From Lachnospiraceae bacterium A4 (lineage in GTDB: Bacteria > Bacillota > Clostridia > Lachnospirales > Lachnospiraceae): DNA of 64,000 bases. Positions within the stretch are counted from its first letter, which is position 1. Each line of letters opens with the position of its first letter. Below the pieces are notes generated by a model. It saw only the letters and a list, made by a program, of their open reading frames with translations, did no database searches and was not told where the DNA came from. This document shows positions 41,490-50,600 of the stretch, piece by piece. The stretch is from positions 62,001-126,000 of the forward strand of contig KE159563.1 of NCBI GenBank assembly GCA_000403215.2. The letters run 5' to 3'. Both the position numbers and the translations under genes were made by a program.

Positions 41490-42360
41490 CCTTAGCCCTA
41501 CCTTTCCAGAGCCTGCGCTTCTTACTCTCCTCCACTTCTTTATTCTGTATCATACTGATTTTTTCCCGCAGCCCGTTGGCATCAAGATTGCGGTAGAGTT
41601 TTCCCTCGTAGGTGACGCTGACATGCCCTGTCTCCTCCGACACAATGATTGTGAGCGCATCTGTGACCTCTGAGATTCCTATGCCCGCACGGTGTCTGGT
41701 GCCCAGCTCCTTGCTGATTCCCATATTGTCAGACAGCGGCAGATAACAGGTCGCCGACACGATACGGTTTCCCCGTATAATCACCGCGCCGTCATGAAGC
41801 GGCGTGTTATGTTCAAAGATATTGATGATGAGCTGGCTTGAGATCAAGCCGTCCACCTCAATACCGGTTCTCTCGTATTCCGTGAGCAGCACATTCTGCT
41901 CAATGACCATCAGCGCTCCTGTCTTGACCTTGCCCATCTCAAAGCTCGCCTTGACCAGATCATTGACGGTCTTGTCTGAAAAGCGTTCATCCGTCGGCTT
42001 TTCAAACGTAATGATATTTGTAATAAAACTTTTTCTGCCCAATTCCTCCAGCGCATGCCGCAGCTCTGGCTGCAAAACCACGATTACCGCGATCACTGCA
42101 AGGCTCAGCACATTCTGCACAATCCAGACAATTGTGTGCATTTCGAAAAAAACTGCCAGCAGAATAAACGCCATAATAATCATGATACCCTTCATGAGCA
42201 GCCACACCTTCGTATGCTTTGCCCACGCCATGATTTGATACAGTAAAAAGGATATAATGATAACCTCCACTATATCCTCCCACCTGATGTTAAAACTGCG
42301 CAATGAAAAAGTCTCCACCATTGAACTAAGACGTTCAAGAATCATATCCATTTGATCCAT
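41479..42360 (-). CDS. cdaA: Membrane diadenylate cyclase (CdaA/DacA)
   Basis: This 293-residue protein has an N-terminal region with three helices (about 32-95), then the DisA_N cyclase domain with LHDGAVIIRGNRI (DGA at 190-192) and GTRHRAGIG (RHR at 222-224), both required for catalysis. It joins two ATP molecules into c-di-AMP, controlling cell wall and potassium balance. It is first of the three-gene cdaA-cdaR-glmM set, 5 bp after an unrecognised membrane protein gene, so it may be co-transcribed with it. It has a 19-residue amphipathic start before the first helix. Confidence 0.96.
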   Translation of the reverse strand: MDQMDMILERLSSMVETFSLRSFNIRWEDIVEVIIISFLLYQIMAWAKHTKVWLLMKGIMIIMAFILLAVFFEMHTIVWIVQNVLSLAVIAVIVVLQPELRHALEELGRKSFITNIITFEKPTDERFSDKTVNDLVKASFEMGKVKTGALMVIEQNVLLTEYERTGIEVDGLISSQLIINIFEHNTPLHDGAVIIRGNRIVSATCYLPLSDNMGISKELGTRHRAGIGISEVTDALTIIVSEETGHVSVTYEGKLYRNLDANGLREKISMIQNKEVEESKKRRLWKGRAKDEK

Positions 42361-42365
42361 CCCTC

Positions 42366-43325
42366 TTATCTATCTCTCTTCTGCTCTCTGACTGCCTTTT
42401 CGGGTACCCGGATTGTCTTTACCCGCTTTTGTGGTACTGCCACTGTATTTTTGGGGACTGCCTTCACATAATAATAATACTCGTCATCCTCAAACTGCAC
42501 ATACTCCGTGCGTGAATAATCAACGTTAAACACGAAAAATTCCAAGATTTTTGCCAGAAGCACCGACACCACGCTGCCGACGATCAGCCCCAGTATCGAG
42601 AGTTTGGTATTGTACATCAAATCGCCAAACAGTAATACCAGCACATCGAGGAGTGCTCCCGTCACGATCGCGATCGTCCACGCATAATCCACCTTGAGCC
42701 TGCGGATCAGATACACGACGATCATTGTCCCCACAAAGGCGGCAATCGTCATAAACATGGTCTTGTTGTCAAGCATTCCGTCAATGACAAAACGAAATTT
42801 TTCAAGGGCGCCGTCCTCCTCAAAGGTACTGAGCACAGAAGCGCTGCCAATCATATAATTCACCGTATAATACACGATAATGCCGCTTGCCACAGACACG
42901 GCGGAGGCAGGTGTTCCGACAAGCCCCATCGCAATCGGTATGATATATGGTATTTTCAAAATAAAGCAGAGCGGCGTCAACAGCACCGCGATCGTGTCAT
43001 TCGATGCAAATCGGAAATACAAAATAAACAGCAGCAAAAACAATACCAGCATCACCAGCGCGCATTCCAGCGAAAATTTGTAAAGATGCCCCAGCGTCAC
43101 CGCCGTCGCCACGACCACGATAAAATTCATCGGAAGCACAGAGCACATCAGTGCAAGCACCAAGACCACCGTCGTTTTTTTCAGCTCACTCATATAGCCG
43201 ATACTGCTGTTAATCATCACCAGCGTCACCAGCGCCAGCAAAAACTTAAAAACAGGAGTGAGATACAACTCGTACTTACTATAAAACTTTTTCAACTGTT
43301 CCCTAAAAACCAAAAGGTCTGTCAT
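42366..43325 (-). CDS. Unrecognised polytopic membrane protein upstream of cdaA
   Basis: This 319-residue protein has eight to ten hydrophobic helices between residues 20 and 270. A basic cytoplasmic tail of about 50 residues (FEDDEYYYYVKAVPKN, then Arg/Lys-rich) follows. Small-residue stretches such as PIAMGLVGTPASAVSVASG in the middle helices resemble transporter cores, but no family motif is clear. It sits 5 bp before cdaA and 32 bp after another small membrane protein, suggesting a shared operon and possibly a link to c-di-AMP or envelope stress. I do not assign a function. Confidence 0.8.
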   Translation of the reverse strand: MTDLLVFREQLKKFYSKYELYLTPVFKFLLALVTLVMINSSIGYMSELKKTTVVLVLALMCSVLPMNFIVVVATAVTLGHLYKFSLECALVMLVLFLLLFILYFRFASNDTIAVLLTPLCFILKIPYIIPIAMGLVGTPASAVSVASGIIVYYTVNYMIGSASVLSTFEEDGALEKFRFVIDGMLDNKTMFMTIAAFVGTMIVVYLIRRLKVDYAWTIAIVTGALLDVLVLLFGDLMYNTKLSILGLIVGSVVSVLLAKILEFFVFNVDYSRTEYVQFEDDEYYYYVKAVPKNTVAVPQKRVKTIRVPEKAVREQKRDR

Positions 43326-43357
43326 AATTATTTCCTCTCTAACCTTACTCTAAAGCT

Positions 43358-43756
43358 CTATCGTTTCGTCTCCCGCTCATACAGGTAGGAGAGCTTCTTG
43401 AGATTATTGTAATATGTTTTCAGGCTCTTTCTCGCCCTCGTATACCGGTACGTATACACGCCATATGAAATAACCGCATACCCCACTGTAAAGATCAGAT
43501 AATAAATAATCACTGACTTTGCAAAATCCAGCAGGTCCATCTTGTAGATGTCCGCCATAAACACTTCAAAATCGTATAAGATAAACATTGCAAATATGAG
43601 AATATACGCAATTGTCGCGCTGATCACAGACTTAATGACCTGCAAGCCGATATAATCTCCACGGAAATAATTTCCAATGGCGACATTCTTTCTTCCCTCT
43701 TTGGCTTCATAACATGCCATTCTCGTCATCAGCCTTACTCTTTCTTCATTTAACAT
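43358..43756 (-). CDS. Unrecognised two-to-three-helix membrane protein
   Basis: This 132-residue protein has a soluble start with MTRMACYEAKEGRKN, helices near residues 38-62 and 78-103, and a basic tail with a coiled-coil-like stretch (RARKSLKTYYNNLKKLSYLYERE). Charged ends and size suggest a membrane adaptor; there is no recognised domain. It sits just before the larger membrane protein and cdaA, 32 bp away, and after the YvyF-like gene by 49 bp, so all may form one transcript. Confidence 0.75.
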   Translation of the reverse strand: MLNEERVRLMTRMACYEAKEGRKNVAIGNYFRGDYIGLQVIKSVISATIAYILIFAMFILYDFEVFMADIYKMDLLDFAKSVIIYYLIFTVGYAVISYGVYTYRYTRARKSLKTYYNNLKKLSYLYERETKR

Positions 43757-43805
43757 AACACTTTTCCTTCAGCAATTCTATTCACGCACTTTGAACCATG
43801 GCATC

Positions 43806-44216
43806 TTATCTGTCTAAGAAGCGCATCTTGTTGCCTGACGGCTGCGTCTTTTTCGGCTCTGCACGGGCTGCCTTTGGCTTTTCCATGACGCTCGACAGGT
43901 TGTTGGTCATCTCCCGCTTGCACTTGTCACAGTATTTTCCGGAGCGGATCATCTCGCCGCAGTTCTCGCAGGGAATCTTCACCGGGGAATCCGCCGTAAA
44001 CTCTAAGCGTTCTTCCCGAATCCACTGCTGAATCTGGCCCGGCTCAATCTCGCACGCTTCCGAAACATCCTTGATGCCTGCGGTGCGGTTCTCACGGATA
44101 TATTTCTTTACCTCCTGAAACTTTTCCTCAAGTCTCTCCCGGCAGGCAGGGCAGATTGGCGCACCCATGATGTGATTAAAAAGTTTTCCGCATTTTCTGC
44201 AATTCCTTACGTTCAT
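43806..44216 (-). CDS. yvyF: Flagellar operon protein, YvyF/TIGR03826 type
   Basis: This 136-residue protein begins MNVRNCRKCGKLFNHIMG. It has a zinc-ribbon-like start (CRKCGKLF ... CPACRERL), a helix-turn-helix-like middle (IKDVSEACEIEPGQIQQWI) and a second CENCG ... CDKCK ribbon near residue 90. The family is named from Bacillus yvyF, next to comF and flgM. Its role is unknown; it is linked with motility gene clusters. The ATG at 44216 is preceded by GGAGGG six bases upstream; the frame continues upstream but without family similarity. It lies 28 bp after comF, as in Bacillus. Confidence 0.85.
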   Translation of the reverse strand: MNVRNCRKCGKLFNHIMGAPICPACRERLEEKFQEVKKYIRENRTAGIKDVSEACEIEPGQIQQWIREERLEFTADSPVKIPCENCGEMIRSGKYCDKCKREMTNNLSSVMEKPKAARAEPKKTQPSGNKMRFLDR

Positions 44217-44244
44217 AGAAATCCCTCCACTTAAATTTATATTC

Positions 44245-44976
44245 CTACATTCCCTCTCCGATGCAGAGTGCAATGAAATAAACCGCCCCCACCCCATGCC
44301 GCTTTAACTCTAAGGCAACTGCATCTAAAGTACTACCCGTCGTATAAATATCGTCTATGAGGATAGTTTTATTTAATTTTACAACATTTGTGCTAATATT
44401 GAAAGCTTTTTTCAAATTATTTTGTCTTTCCTGTATGGTAAGCTCCTTCTGCGGTGCTGTTTTGCGGCTTCTTGTCACCAGTCTCTCATACATCGGTATC
44501 CCTGTAAGCCTCGACAACTCCGCCGCGACCAGCTCTGCCTGATTGTAGCCGCGGCGCCGGTATCTCGACCTGTGGATGGGCACTGGAATAATGGCGTCGG
44601 CCTCCATCAGACGAAGCTCATGCGAAAGCCGCCTGTAAAGGTCCTGTGCGTAAAATGCTGCGTACTCACATCTTCTGCCATATTTAAAACGGTAAATACT
44701 TTTTTTCATACTCTGGTAATCATACAGCGCGTAGCCATAGTCAAAGACATGTCTGCGCCGCAGACAATCCGCACAGAACTCCTGTTCCCCTTCCCTGAGC
44801 TGCTTTCCGCAGCGCCTGCAGCGCGGCTCTGTAATATATTGCGGTTTTGACACACACTGCCTGCAAATCAGCCCCTCTCCTAATGGAACGACCGCATCAC
44901 ACACGGGGCACCTTCGCGGAAAGACCAGATTCACCAAAGCCTCCTTTAATCTAAATCCTGCTTCATAATCTCGCAT
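44245..44976 (-). CDS. comF: ComF family phosphoribosyltransferase-like protein
   Basis: This 243-residue protein starts with zinc-ribbon cysteines (RRCPVCDAVVPLGEGLICRQC, then CRRCGKQL ... CADCL). It then has a type I phosphoribosyltransferase domain with IIPVPIHRSRYRRRGYNQAELVA and the ribose-phosphate loop TILIDDIYTTGSTLDAVAL. ComFC proteins act in natural transformation, at DNA uptake or with single-strand DNA in the cytoplasm. The gene overlaps the recD2 stop by 31 bp. This agrees with a recombination-linked group, though full competence genes are not seen here. Confidence 0.93.
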   Translation of the reverse strand: MRDYEAGFRLKEALVNLVFPRRCPVCDAVVPLGEGLICRQCVSKPQYITEPRCRRCGKQLREGEQEFCADCLRRRHVFDYGYALYDYQSMKKSIYRFKYGRRCEYAAFYAQDLYRRLSHELRLMEADAIIPVPIHRSRYRRRGYNQAELVAAELSRLTGIPMYERLVTRSRKTAPQKELTIQERQNNLKKAFNISTNVVKLNKTILIDDIYTTGSTLDAVALELKRHGVGAVYFIALCIGEGM

Positions 44977-47198
44977 ATTCTTTCCCTTAATCCTGTATAG
45001 CGTTTCTGTTCGCTCTCGTTTGCAATCATCTGGTTAACCGTCTCCCTGCTGCCCAGGATTGTCACGCAGTTTTTTGCCCTCGTGACCCCCGTGTAGAGCA
45101 GATTGCGGTTCAACAGCATTTTGGGTCCTGTCAGCAGCGGCATGATGACCGCCGGATATTCACTGCCCTGTGACTTGTGTATGGTGAGCGCATAGGCAAG
45201 CTCAATCTCGTCCAGCCCATTGATCGCATACGTGACCCTTCTGAGGTCATCATATTCTACCACCACAGTCTTTGCCGTCTCATGAATCTCTTTTATAATG
45301 CCGACATCCCCGTTAAATACGCCCTGTCCGCTGTCCACCACAATCCCATACTTGCTGAGAATCTCCCATTCAAGCTGATAGTTATTCTTAATCTGCATCA
45401 CCTTGTCGCCAAGGCGGAACACACCGTCGCCATGGACCAGTTCTATTTTTTCCGGCGACGGCGGATTCAGATACTGCTGCAAGATGCCGTTTAGGGTCTC
45501 GACGCCAAGCGCCCCCTTGCGCATCGGCGTGAGCACCTGAATGTCATACCTGCCGGATTTCACATATTTGGGCAGCTTTTCCGTGATGAGCAGAATCATA
45601 TGCTTGTAAATCACATTGACATTATCGCGCTCCAAAAAGAAAAAATCCCTGCTTTTATTGTCCAGCTTGACCGGTTTCCCTTCGTTAATGTTATGTGCGT
45701 TGACCACGATGTCACTCTCGCCCGCCTGACGGAAGATTTTCGACAGCACTACCGTGGCAATACACCCGCTCTCCATCAAATCTTTGAGCACCTGTCCCGG
45801 CCCGACAGACGGAAGCTGGTTCCTGTCACCGACCATCACGAGCCTTGTCCCCGGCGCAACTGCCTTTAACAATGCCTGAAACAAGTGAATATCCACCATC
45901 GACATCTCGTCGATAATCACCACATCCGCTTCCAGCGGATTGAGTTCATTCTTCTCAAAGTGCACTGCCGACTGTCTCTCGTCTGACATGCTGCCGTTGA
46001 GCTCTAACAAACGGTGAATCGTTTTTGCCTCAAATCCAGTCGCCTCTGTCATGCGCTTGGCTGCCCTCCCAGTGGGCGCTGCCAGAAAAATGTCCATGCC
46101 CTCCTGCTCAAAATAACGGATAATCATGTTGATGGTGGTCGTCTTGCCCGTACCGGGTCCGCCCGACAGGATAAAGATACCATTCTGCACTGCCTCCGTC
46201 ACCGCTCTGCGCTGCAATGTATCGAGCTGCATCTGGCTTGTGTCCTCCATCTGCCGTATTTTGTTCTCAAGACGCGCAAGCTCTGTTTTCGTAAAGCGCT
46301 CTGCCCCGTCAAACGCCTGCTGGAGCTCATAGAGCATTCTGGCACAGTTGAGCTCGGCATAGTAATAGCTCATGCCATAGATGCACTGCACAGACTCCAT
46401 TTCCTTGATGACGAGTTTTTTGTCGATCGCAAGGTTTGCAAGCTGCGGCTCAATCTGCTCCGGCGTCAAGCCAAGCAGCGCGGCAGCCCTCTCTAAAAGC
46501 AGCTCTTTTGGCAGATAGACATGCCCCTCTGTCCCCGCCTGAACCAGCGTGTACAGTATGCCGCTCCGAATCCTGTAGTCCGAGTCTGTGTGAATCCCAA
46601 TGCGCGATGCGATTTCGTCCGCGATGCGAAAACCGATTCCCGAGATATCCTCCGCCAGTTTATACGGATTCTCCTGCATGAGCTTATACAGCTTCATGCC
46701 ATACTGCTTATAGATTTTGAGTGCCATCGTGTTCGAAATCCCATAATTCTGCAAAAAAATCATGGCGTCTCTCGCGTCCTTCTTCTCCTCAACCTGCTCT
46801 GCAATCTCACGCGCCTTGCGGCTGCTGATTCCCTTGACTTCCGCGAGACGCTGCGGTTCCTCCTCGATCACCCGAAACGTATCCTCTCCAAAATGCCGCA
46901 CAATGCGGGCCGCAAGCGCCGCCCCGACACCCTTGATGGCGCCGGAACCAAGATAACGCTCCATCGCAACCTTGTCCTCCGGTGCTGTCACACAGAACTG
47001 CTCCACGCGAAACTGCTTCCCATAGACCGCATGATCAACATAGGTTCCCTCCGCCTCGATGCTCTCCCCCTCATCTAAATTCGTAAACGTTCCTGTGCAG
47101 GTAATCTCCATCTGTTCTACTTTGAGGTTAATCACACCATAGCCATTCTCAGGATTCTTATATATAATATGCTCGACAAAACCCTTTAGTTTCTCCAA
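44946..47198 (-). CDS. recD2: RecD2-like 5'-3' DNA helicase
   Basis: This SF1B helicase of about 750 residues begins LEKLKGFVEHIIYKNPENG. The N-terminal part carries a helix-hairpin-helix-like region (IKGVGAALAARIVRHFG; GISSRKAREIAEQVEE). The motor has Walker A ILSGGPGTGKTTTINMI (about residue 350), DEAD-like VVIIDEMSMVD, the GDRNQLPSVGPGQVLKDL motif and THKSQGSEYPAV near the end. Such stand-alone RecD proteins work in DNA repair without RecBC. I chose a TTG at 47198 because GGAGGAG lies seven bases upstream. An ATG at 47237 falls inside the preceding terminator hairpin and adds 13 unrelated residues. Confidence 0.93.
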   Translation of the reverse strand: MEKLKGFVEHIIYKNPENGYGVINLKVEQMEITCTGTFTNLDEGESIEAEGTYVDHAVYGKQFRVEQFCVTAPEDKVAMERYLGSGAIKGVGAALAARIVRHFGEDTFRVIEEEPQRLAEVKGISSRKAREIAEQVEEKKDARDAMIFLQNYGISNTMALKIYKQYGMKLYKLMQENPYKLAEDISGIGFRIADEIASRIGIHTDSDYRIRSGILYTLVQAGTEGHVYLPKELLLERAAALLGLTPEQIEPQLANLAIDKKLVIKEMESVQCIYGMSYYYAELNCARMLYELQQAFDGAERFTKTELARLENKIRQMEDTSQMQLDTLQRRAVTEAVQNGIFILSGGPGTGKTTTINMIIRYFEQEGMDIFLAAPTGRAAKRMTEATGFEAKTIHRLLELNGSMSDERQSAVHFEKNELNPLEADVVIIDEMSMVDIHLFQALLKAVAPGTRLVMVGDRNQLPSVGPGQVLKDLMESGCIATVVLSKIFRQAGESDIVVNAHNINEGKPVKLDNKSRDFFFLERDNVNVIYKHMILLITEKLPKYVKSGRYDIQVLTPMRKGALGVETLNGILQQYLNPPSPEKIELVHGDGVFRLGDKVMQIKNNYQLEWEILSKYGIVVDSGQGVFNGDVGIIKEIHETAKTVVVEYDDLRRVTYAINGLDEIELAYALTIHKSQGSEYPAVIMPLLTGPKMLLNRNLLYTGVTRAKNCVTILGSRETVNQMIANESEQKRYTGLRERICEIMKQDLD

Positions 47199-47216
47199 GA
47201 TGCCACTCCTCCATAA

Positions 47217-47253
47217 CACAAAAGCCGACCTGTTCATACAAACAAGGTCGGCT
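47217..47253 (-). terminator. Rho-independent terminator after the flagellar rod gene
   Basis: On the minus strand AGCCGACCT and AGGTCGGCT form a perfect 9-bp GC-rich stem around a 13-base loop, followed by TTTTGTG. It closes the flagellar/mbl unit and lies just before the recD2 ribosome binding site. Confidence 0.85.
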
Positions 47254-47265
47254 GCCTTTCCATGC

Positions 47266-47658
47266 TTATTCCTCTAAAAGCTCCTCGGGCTGCACCACTC
47301 CGATGCCATAGTTGCGCTTCATCTGCTCATACAACGTATTTGCCAGACCCAATCCGTCACCATCTGTCACCTGACTGCACAACTCCTGCACTGCAAAATC
47401 CTTAAAATAATCTACCATCTTCGACGCATATCCATCCTCTTTATCATCTGAGAAAACCTTCGCTGTCTTGATCATTGAATTAAAGACCTGCTCTACAAAA
47501 TAGGATTCAAACTCCTTGCACGCCTCCTTCAACTCCTTCTCGTCTGCCGAAGCGTCGCTGTTCGTCAGCTTGTTCTGCAATGTATCCGCCTTGTTCTTGG
47601 ATGCTTGGCTTGTCATCATATAGTCTGCATATGTAGAGCCTACACCACCGATCTCCAT
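47266..47658 (-). CDS. flgJ: Flagellar rod-binding protein, FlgJ N-terminal type
   Basis: This 130-residue protein carries the rod-binding FlgJ domain: LKEACKEFESYFVEQVFNSM, GYASKMVDYFKDFAVQELC and LGLANTLYEQMKR. It lacks the muramidase domain of proteobacterial FlgJ, as normal in Clostridia. It probably caps rod assembly across the cell wall. It lies 17 bp after flhP, ending the operon at a strong terminator. Confidence 0.88.
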   Translation of the reverse strand: MEIGGVGSTYADYMMTSQASKNKADTLQNKLTNSDASADEKELKEACKEFESYFVEQVFNSMIKTAKVFSDDKEDGYASKMVDYFKDFAVQELCSQVTDGDGLGLANTLYEQMKRNYGIGVVQPEELLEE

Positions 47659-47675
47659 ATCCCGTTACCTCCTGC

Positions 47676-48497
47676 TTATCTCTTCAGTTGGTTCGCCTGC
47701 TGAAGCATCTCATCTGAGGTTGTAATCACCTTGGAATTAACCTCATACGCCCTCTGTGCCACGATCAAGTTGACCATCTCGTCAGCAATCTGCACATTAG
47801 AACCCTCCAAGTAGCCCTGAATCATCTTTGTCTTTGTCAGATTTTCATTCTCAGCCTCATTCATCGGCTCGCCGCTCGCTGCCGTCTCAGAGAACAAGCT
47901 GTCGCCCTCTCTGTAAAGTCCTGCCGGGTTGTTAAACTGCCACAATCCAATCTGGATATCGAGGCTCTGCGGCACGCCTTTTTCATCTGGATAATATAAA
48001 GTGCTGTCATTGCGACCAACGGTGATCTTGCTGGCAACAATATCGTCATCTTCGAGAATGATCGGCTCGCCCTCCGAATCCAGCACCGGCAGACCGTCCG
48101 TCGTCTCCAGTGTAAGTCCCTCGGGTCCCACTGCAAACACAAAATTACCATTTCTCGTATAGTAAGTCTCTCCATCTGCGCCCCGAATTCCAAAGAAGCC
48201 GCGTCCGTTCAGCGCAAAATTCGACGCCCCCGGTGTCTCCAACAGACTTCCGTCTGTAAAAATCGCGGTGATCGCATTGTTGCGCACACCCAAACCTACC
48301 TCTGTGCCGATCGGCTTGTTCTCGCCGTTTGCGGTCGTGGTCTTTGTCTGTATTGTCTGATATAAAAGTGATTTAAACTCCATAACCTCAGCCTTGTATC
48401 CAGTTGTGTTTACGTTGGCCAGATTGTTGGAAATATTGTCTACATTTAACTGCTGTGCAATCATGCCTGTTGCACCTGTCCATAATGATCGTACCAT
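47676..48497 (-). CDS. flhP: Flagellar basal-body rod/hook protein FlhP (FlgG family)
   Basis: This 273-residue protein begins MVRSLWTGATGMIAQQLNVD and continues NISNNLANVNTTGYKAEVME, the N-terminal helix signature of axial flagellar proteins. It ends EMVNLIVAQRAYEVNSKVIT, the matching C-terminal helix (FlgG/FlhP). The middle carries RGFFGIRGADGETYYTRNGN. It forms part of the distal rod. It is second in the mbl-flhO-flhP order known from Bacillus. Confidence 0.92.
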   Translation of the reverse strand: MVRSLWTGATGMIAQQLNVDNISNNLANVNTTGYKAEVMEFKSLLYQTIQTKTTTANGENKPIGTEVGLGVRNNAITAIFTDGSLLETPGASNFALNGRGFFGIRGADGETYYTRNGNFVFAVGPEGLTLETTDGLPVLDSEGEPIILEDDDIVASKITVGRNDSTLYYPDEKGVPQSLDIQIGLWQFNNPAGLYREGDSLFSETAASGEPMNEAENENLTKTKMIQGYLEGSNVQIADEMVNLIVAQRAYEVNSKVITTSDEMLQQANQLKR

Positions 48498-48556
48498 ATC
48501 CTGTTCCCTCCTGCGCTATGCTTTTATAATGCCTTGCCAGACCTGATTATACTTCG

Positions 48557-49333
48557 TTATACCTTGCTGAGTGTCATTGTTTTCTCAAGTGTCTCATCAA
48601 AGGTGGTCAGCATCTTCTGGTTTGACTCATACTGTCTTGAAATCGTGATCATGTTTACCATTTCTTTGACAACGGACGCATTGGACATCTCGAGAAACCC
48701 CTGGAAAATCTCCGTGTTCTCCGGCTCTTTCTCCACTGCCCCCTCCATAGCATCCCACATCGTCTCACCGTAGTGGGTCAGATAATTGGTATCTTCAAAA
48801 TCTGTTATTTTAAGGCTCGCCACAAGCCTGTCATCCTGATAAATATTGCCGGCGCGGTCAAACACTGTGGCGCCCGCCGTTGTAGAGAGCTGGATTCTGC
48901 CATTCTCGCCGAGAACATAGTCGCCATCTTTTGTCACCAGATAGCCGTCCTTCGTGATGGTAAAACCGCCGTCTCTTGTATATTTTGTAGAGGTCTCGCC
49001 CGCCTTGTTGGTAAATTCTATATTGAAAAATCCTTTGCCGCCAATCGCCAGATCATACGTATTCTCTGTCGTCCTGAACGACCCCTGTGAAAAATCCGTG
49101 TACGTCTCTCCGATTTTCACGCCGAGACTCATGTTCCCAAGCTTTTTAGGGGTGTTTGGGGTTTCAGTCCAGTCCTTGATTTTCACCGCCATCACATCTG
49201 CGTATGCCTGACTTGTCGAACCTTCCTTCTTAAATCCGACGGTGTTGACATTTGCCAGACTGTTTGACATAATATCCATTCTGTACTGCTCATTCAACAT
49301 GCCGGTATATGATGTATATAGACCTCTAAGCAT
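48557..49333 (-). CDS. flhO: Flagellar basal-body rod protein FlhO (FlgF/FlgG family)
   Basis: This 258-residue axial flagellar protein has MLRGLYTSYTGMLNEQYRMD and SNSLANVNTVGFKKEG at the start and VKEMVNMITISRQYESNQK at the end. A core segment GGKGFFNIEFTNKAGETS ... YTRDGGF matches the family. It probably forms the proximal or distal rod with FlhP. It follows mbl by 60 bp, the syntenic place of flhO. Confidence 0.92.
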   Translation of the reverse strand: MLRGLYTSYTGMLNEQYRMDIMSNSLANVNTVGFKKEGSTSQAYADVMAVKIKDWTETPNTPKKLGNMSLGVKIGETYTDFSQGSFRTTENTYDLAIGGKGFFNIEFTNKAGETSTKYTRDGGFTITKDGYLVTKDGDYVLGENGRIQLSTTAGATVFDRAGNIYQDDRLVASLKITDFEDTNYLTHYGETMWDAMEGAVEKEPENTEIFQGFLEMSNASVVKEMVNMITISRQYESNQKMLTTFDETLEKTMTLSKV

Positions 49334-49393
49334 AAGTTCCTCCTACTTTGCGATTCCGGTTCAGCAATTCTAATCAGAAACCAACTCTGCAAG

Positions 49394-50386
49394 TCACTCA
49401 TCCCTGCCGCCTGCCAGAAACTCTACATACTTGCCCGTACCGATGGCAACCGCTGTCATGGGGTCCTCCGCCGTCATGGTATTGATTCCTGTCCTCGACT
49501 CAATCAGATCCTCCAGTCCGCAGAGTAAGCTGCCGCCGCCCGTGAGCACGATGCCCCTGTCCGCGATATCCGCAGCCAGCTCAGGCGGTGTTTTCTCCAG
49601 CACACTGTGTATCGTATCAATGATCTGGGATGTCGTCTCGCGGAGCGCCTCCTCCGTCTCATCGGAGGATACCCTGATCGTCTTAGGCAGACCTGTCACA
49701 AGATTGCGCCCTCTGACGTCCATATAATCAACCTCGGGTCTCTTAAATGCTGAACCTATTTTAATTTTAATATCTTCTGCTGTTCTTTCACCAATCAAAA
49801 GATTGTGTTTCTTTCTCATATATCTGACGATCGCCTCGTCAAAGTCGTCGCCTGCAACCTTGATGGATGCACTGACGACCGTGCCGCCAAGAGAGATTAC
49901 CGCAATATCCGAAGTGCCGCCGCCGATATCAACAATCATGTTGCCACACGGCTTTGAGATATCAATTCCCGCACCGATCGCTGCGGCAATCGGCTCTTCT
50001 ATGATCTTGACATCCCGCGCGCCTGCCTGATACGTCGCGTCCTCAACCGCCTTCTTCTCCACCTCTGTGACACCGCTTGGCACACAGACAGCGATAATCG
50101 GCTTTCGGAACGTTTTCCTGCCAAGCGCCTTCTGAATAAAGTGCTTCATCATCTGTTCTGTCACTTTATAATCAGAAATAACACCTTGTCTGAGCGGTCT
50201 GACTGCCACAATATTGCCCGGCGTCCTGCCCAGCATCAGACGTGCATCCTCTCCGATGGCTTTAATCTTCTGTGTGTCTCTGTCAAAGGCAACTACTGAA
50301 GGTTCCTTCAGCACAACGCCCTTTCCCCTGATGTATACTAAAATGCTTGCGGTTCCAAGGTCGATTCCTATATCTGTGTATTGCAT
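49394..50386 (-). CDS. mbl: MreB-like rod-shape protein Mbl
   Basis: This 330-residue actin homologue begins YTDIGIDLGTASILVYIRG. It has phosphate-1 and phosphate-2 loops (GIDLGTAS; MIVDIGGGTSDIAVISLGG), PSGVTEVEKKAV and the adenosine loop IVLTGGGSLLCGLEDLI. It forms membrane-associated filaments that guide cell wall synthesis. Position before flhO-flhP points to Mbl rather than the MreB of the mreBCD operon. Promoter at 50601-50628, with an unusually long leader holding a palindrome. Confidence 0.93.
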   Translation of the reverse strand: MQYTDIGIDLGTASILVYIRGKGVVLKEPSVVAFDRDTQKIKAIGEDARLMLGRTPGNIVAVRPLRQGVISDYKVTEQMMKHFIQKALGRKTFRKPIIAVCVPSGVTEVEKKAVEDATYQAGARDVKIIEEPIAAAIGAGIDISKPCGNMIVDIGGGTSDIAVISLGGTVVSASIKVAGDDFDEAIVRYMRKKHNLLIGERTAEDIKIKIGSAFKRPEVDYMDVRGRNLVTGLPKTIRVSSDETEEALRETTSQIIDTIHSVLEKTPPELAADIADRGIVLTGGGSLLCGLEDLIESRTGINTMTAEDPMTAVAIGTGKYVEFLAGGRDE

Positions 50387-50515
50387 GGCTTCGTGCCCCT
50401 TTCTTTCTGATCAAATTTGTTTAAACCGGTACAATCCTGCTATTTATTTTTCGCCGTAACTGCCAAATCCTGTGTGAACAGTAACTCTTCAAAAATTTAG
50501 TATTCCCATTACGGT

Positions 50516-50535
50516 TATATCTATTTATAGATATA
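50516..50535. promoter_or_regulatory. Palindrome in the mbl 5' leader
   Basis: TATATCTAT and ATAGATATA form perfect 9-base arms around a 2-base centre, about 65 bp downstream of the mbl -10 box and 130 bp before the mbl start. The 2-bp centre is too tight for a good RNA loop, so a dimeric protein operator is more likely than a hairpin. Confidence 0.5.
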
Positions 50536-50600
50536 ATCTTATAGATTCAATCGTATCGCACCGATGCAATCACTCCGCAATGACATACTATAACGAAGCC

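Noticed and set aside
42366-43325. ABC transporter permease
   Set aside because: The helix pattern alone is not enough; no ATPase partner or coupling-helix motif was seen.
47199-47237. ATG start for recD2 at 47237
   Set aside because: The codon lies inside the terminator hairpin of the previous operon, and a TTG at 47198 has a perfect GGAGGAG site and matches the family start.
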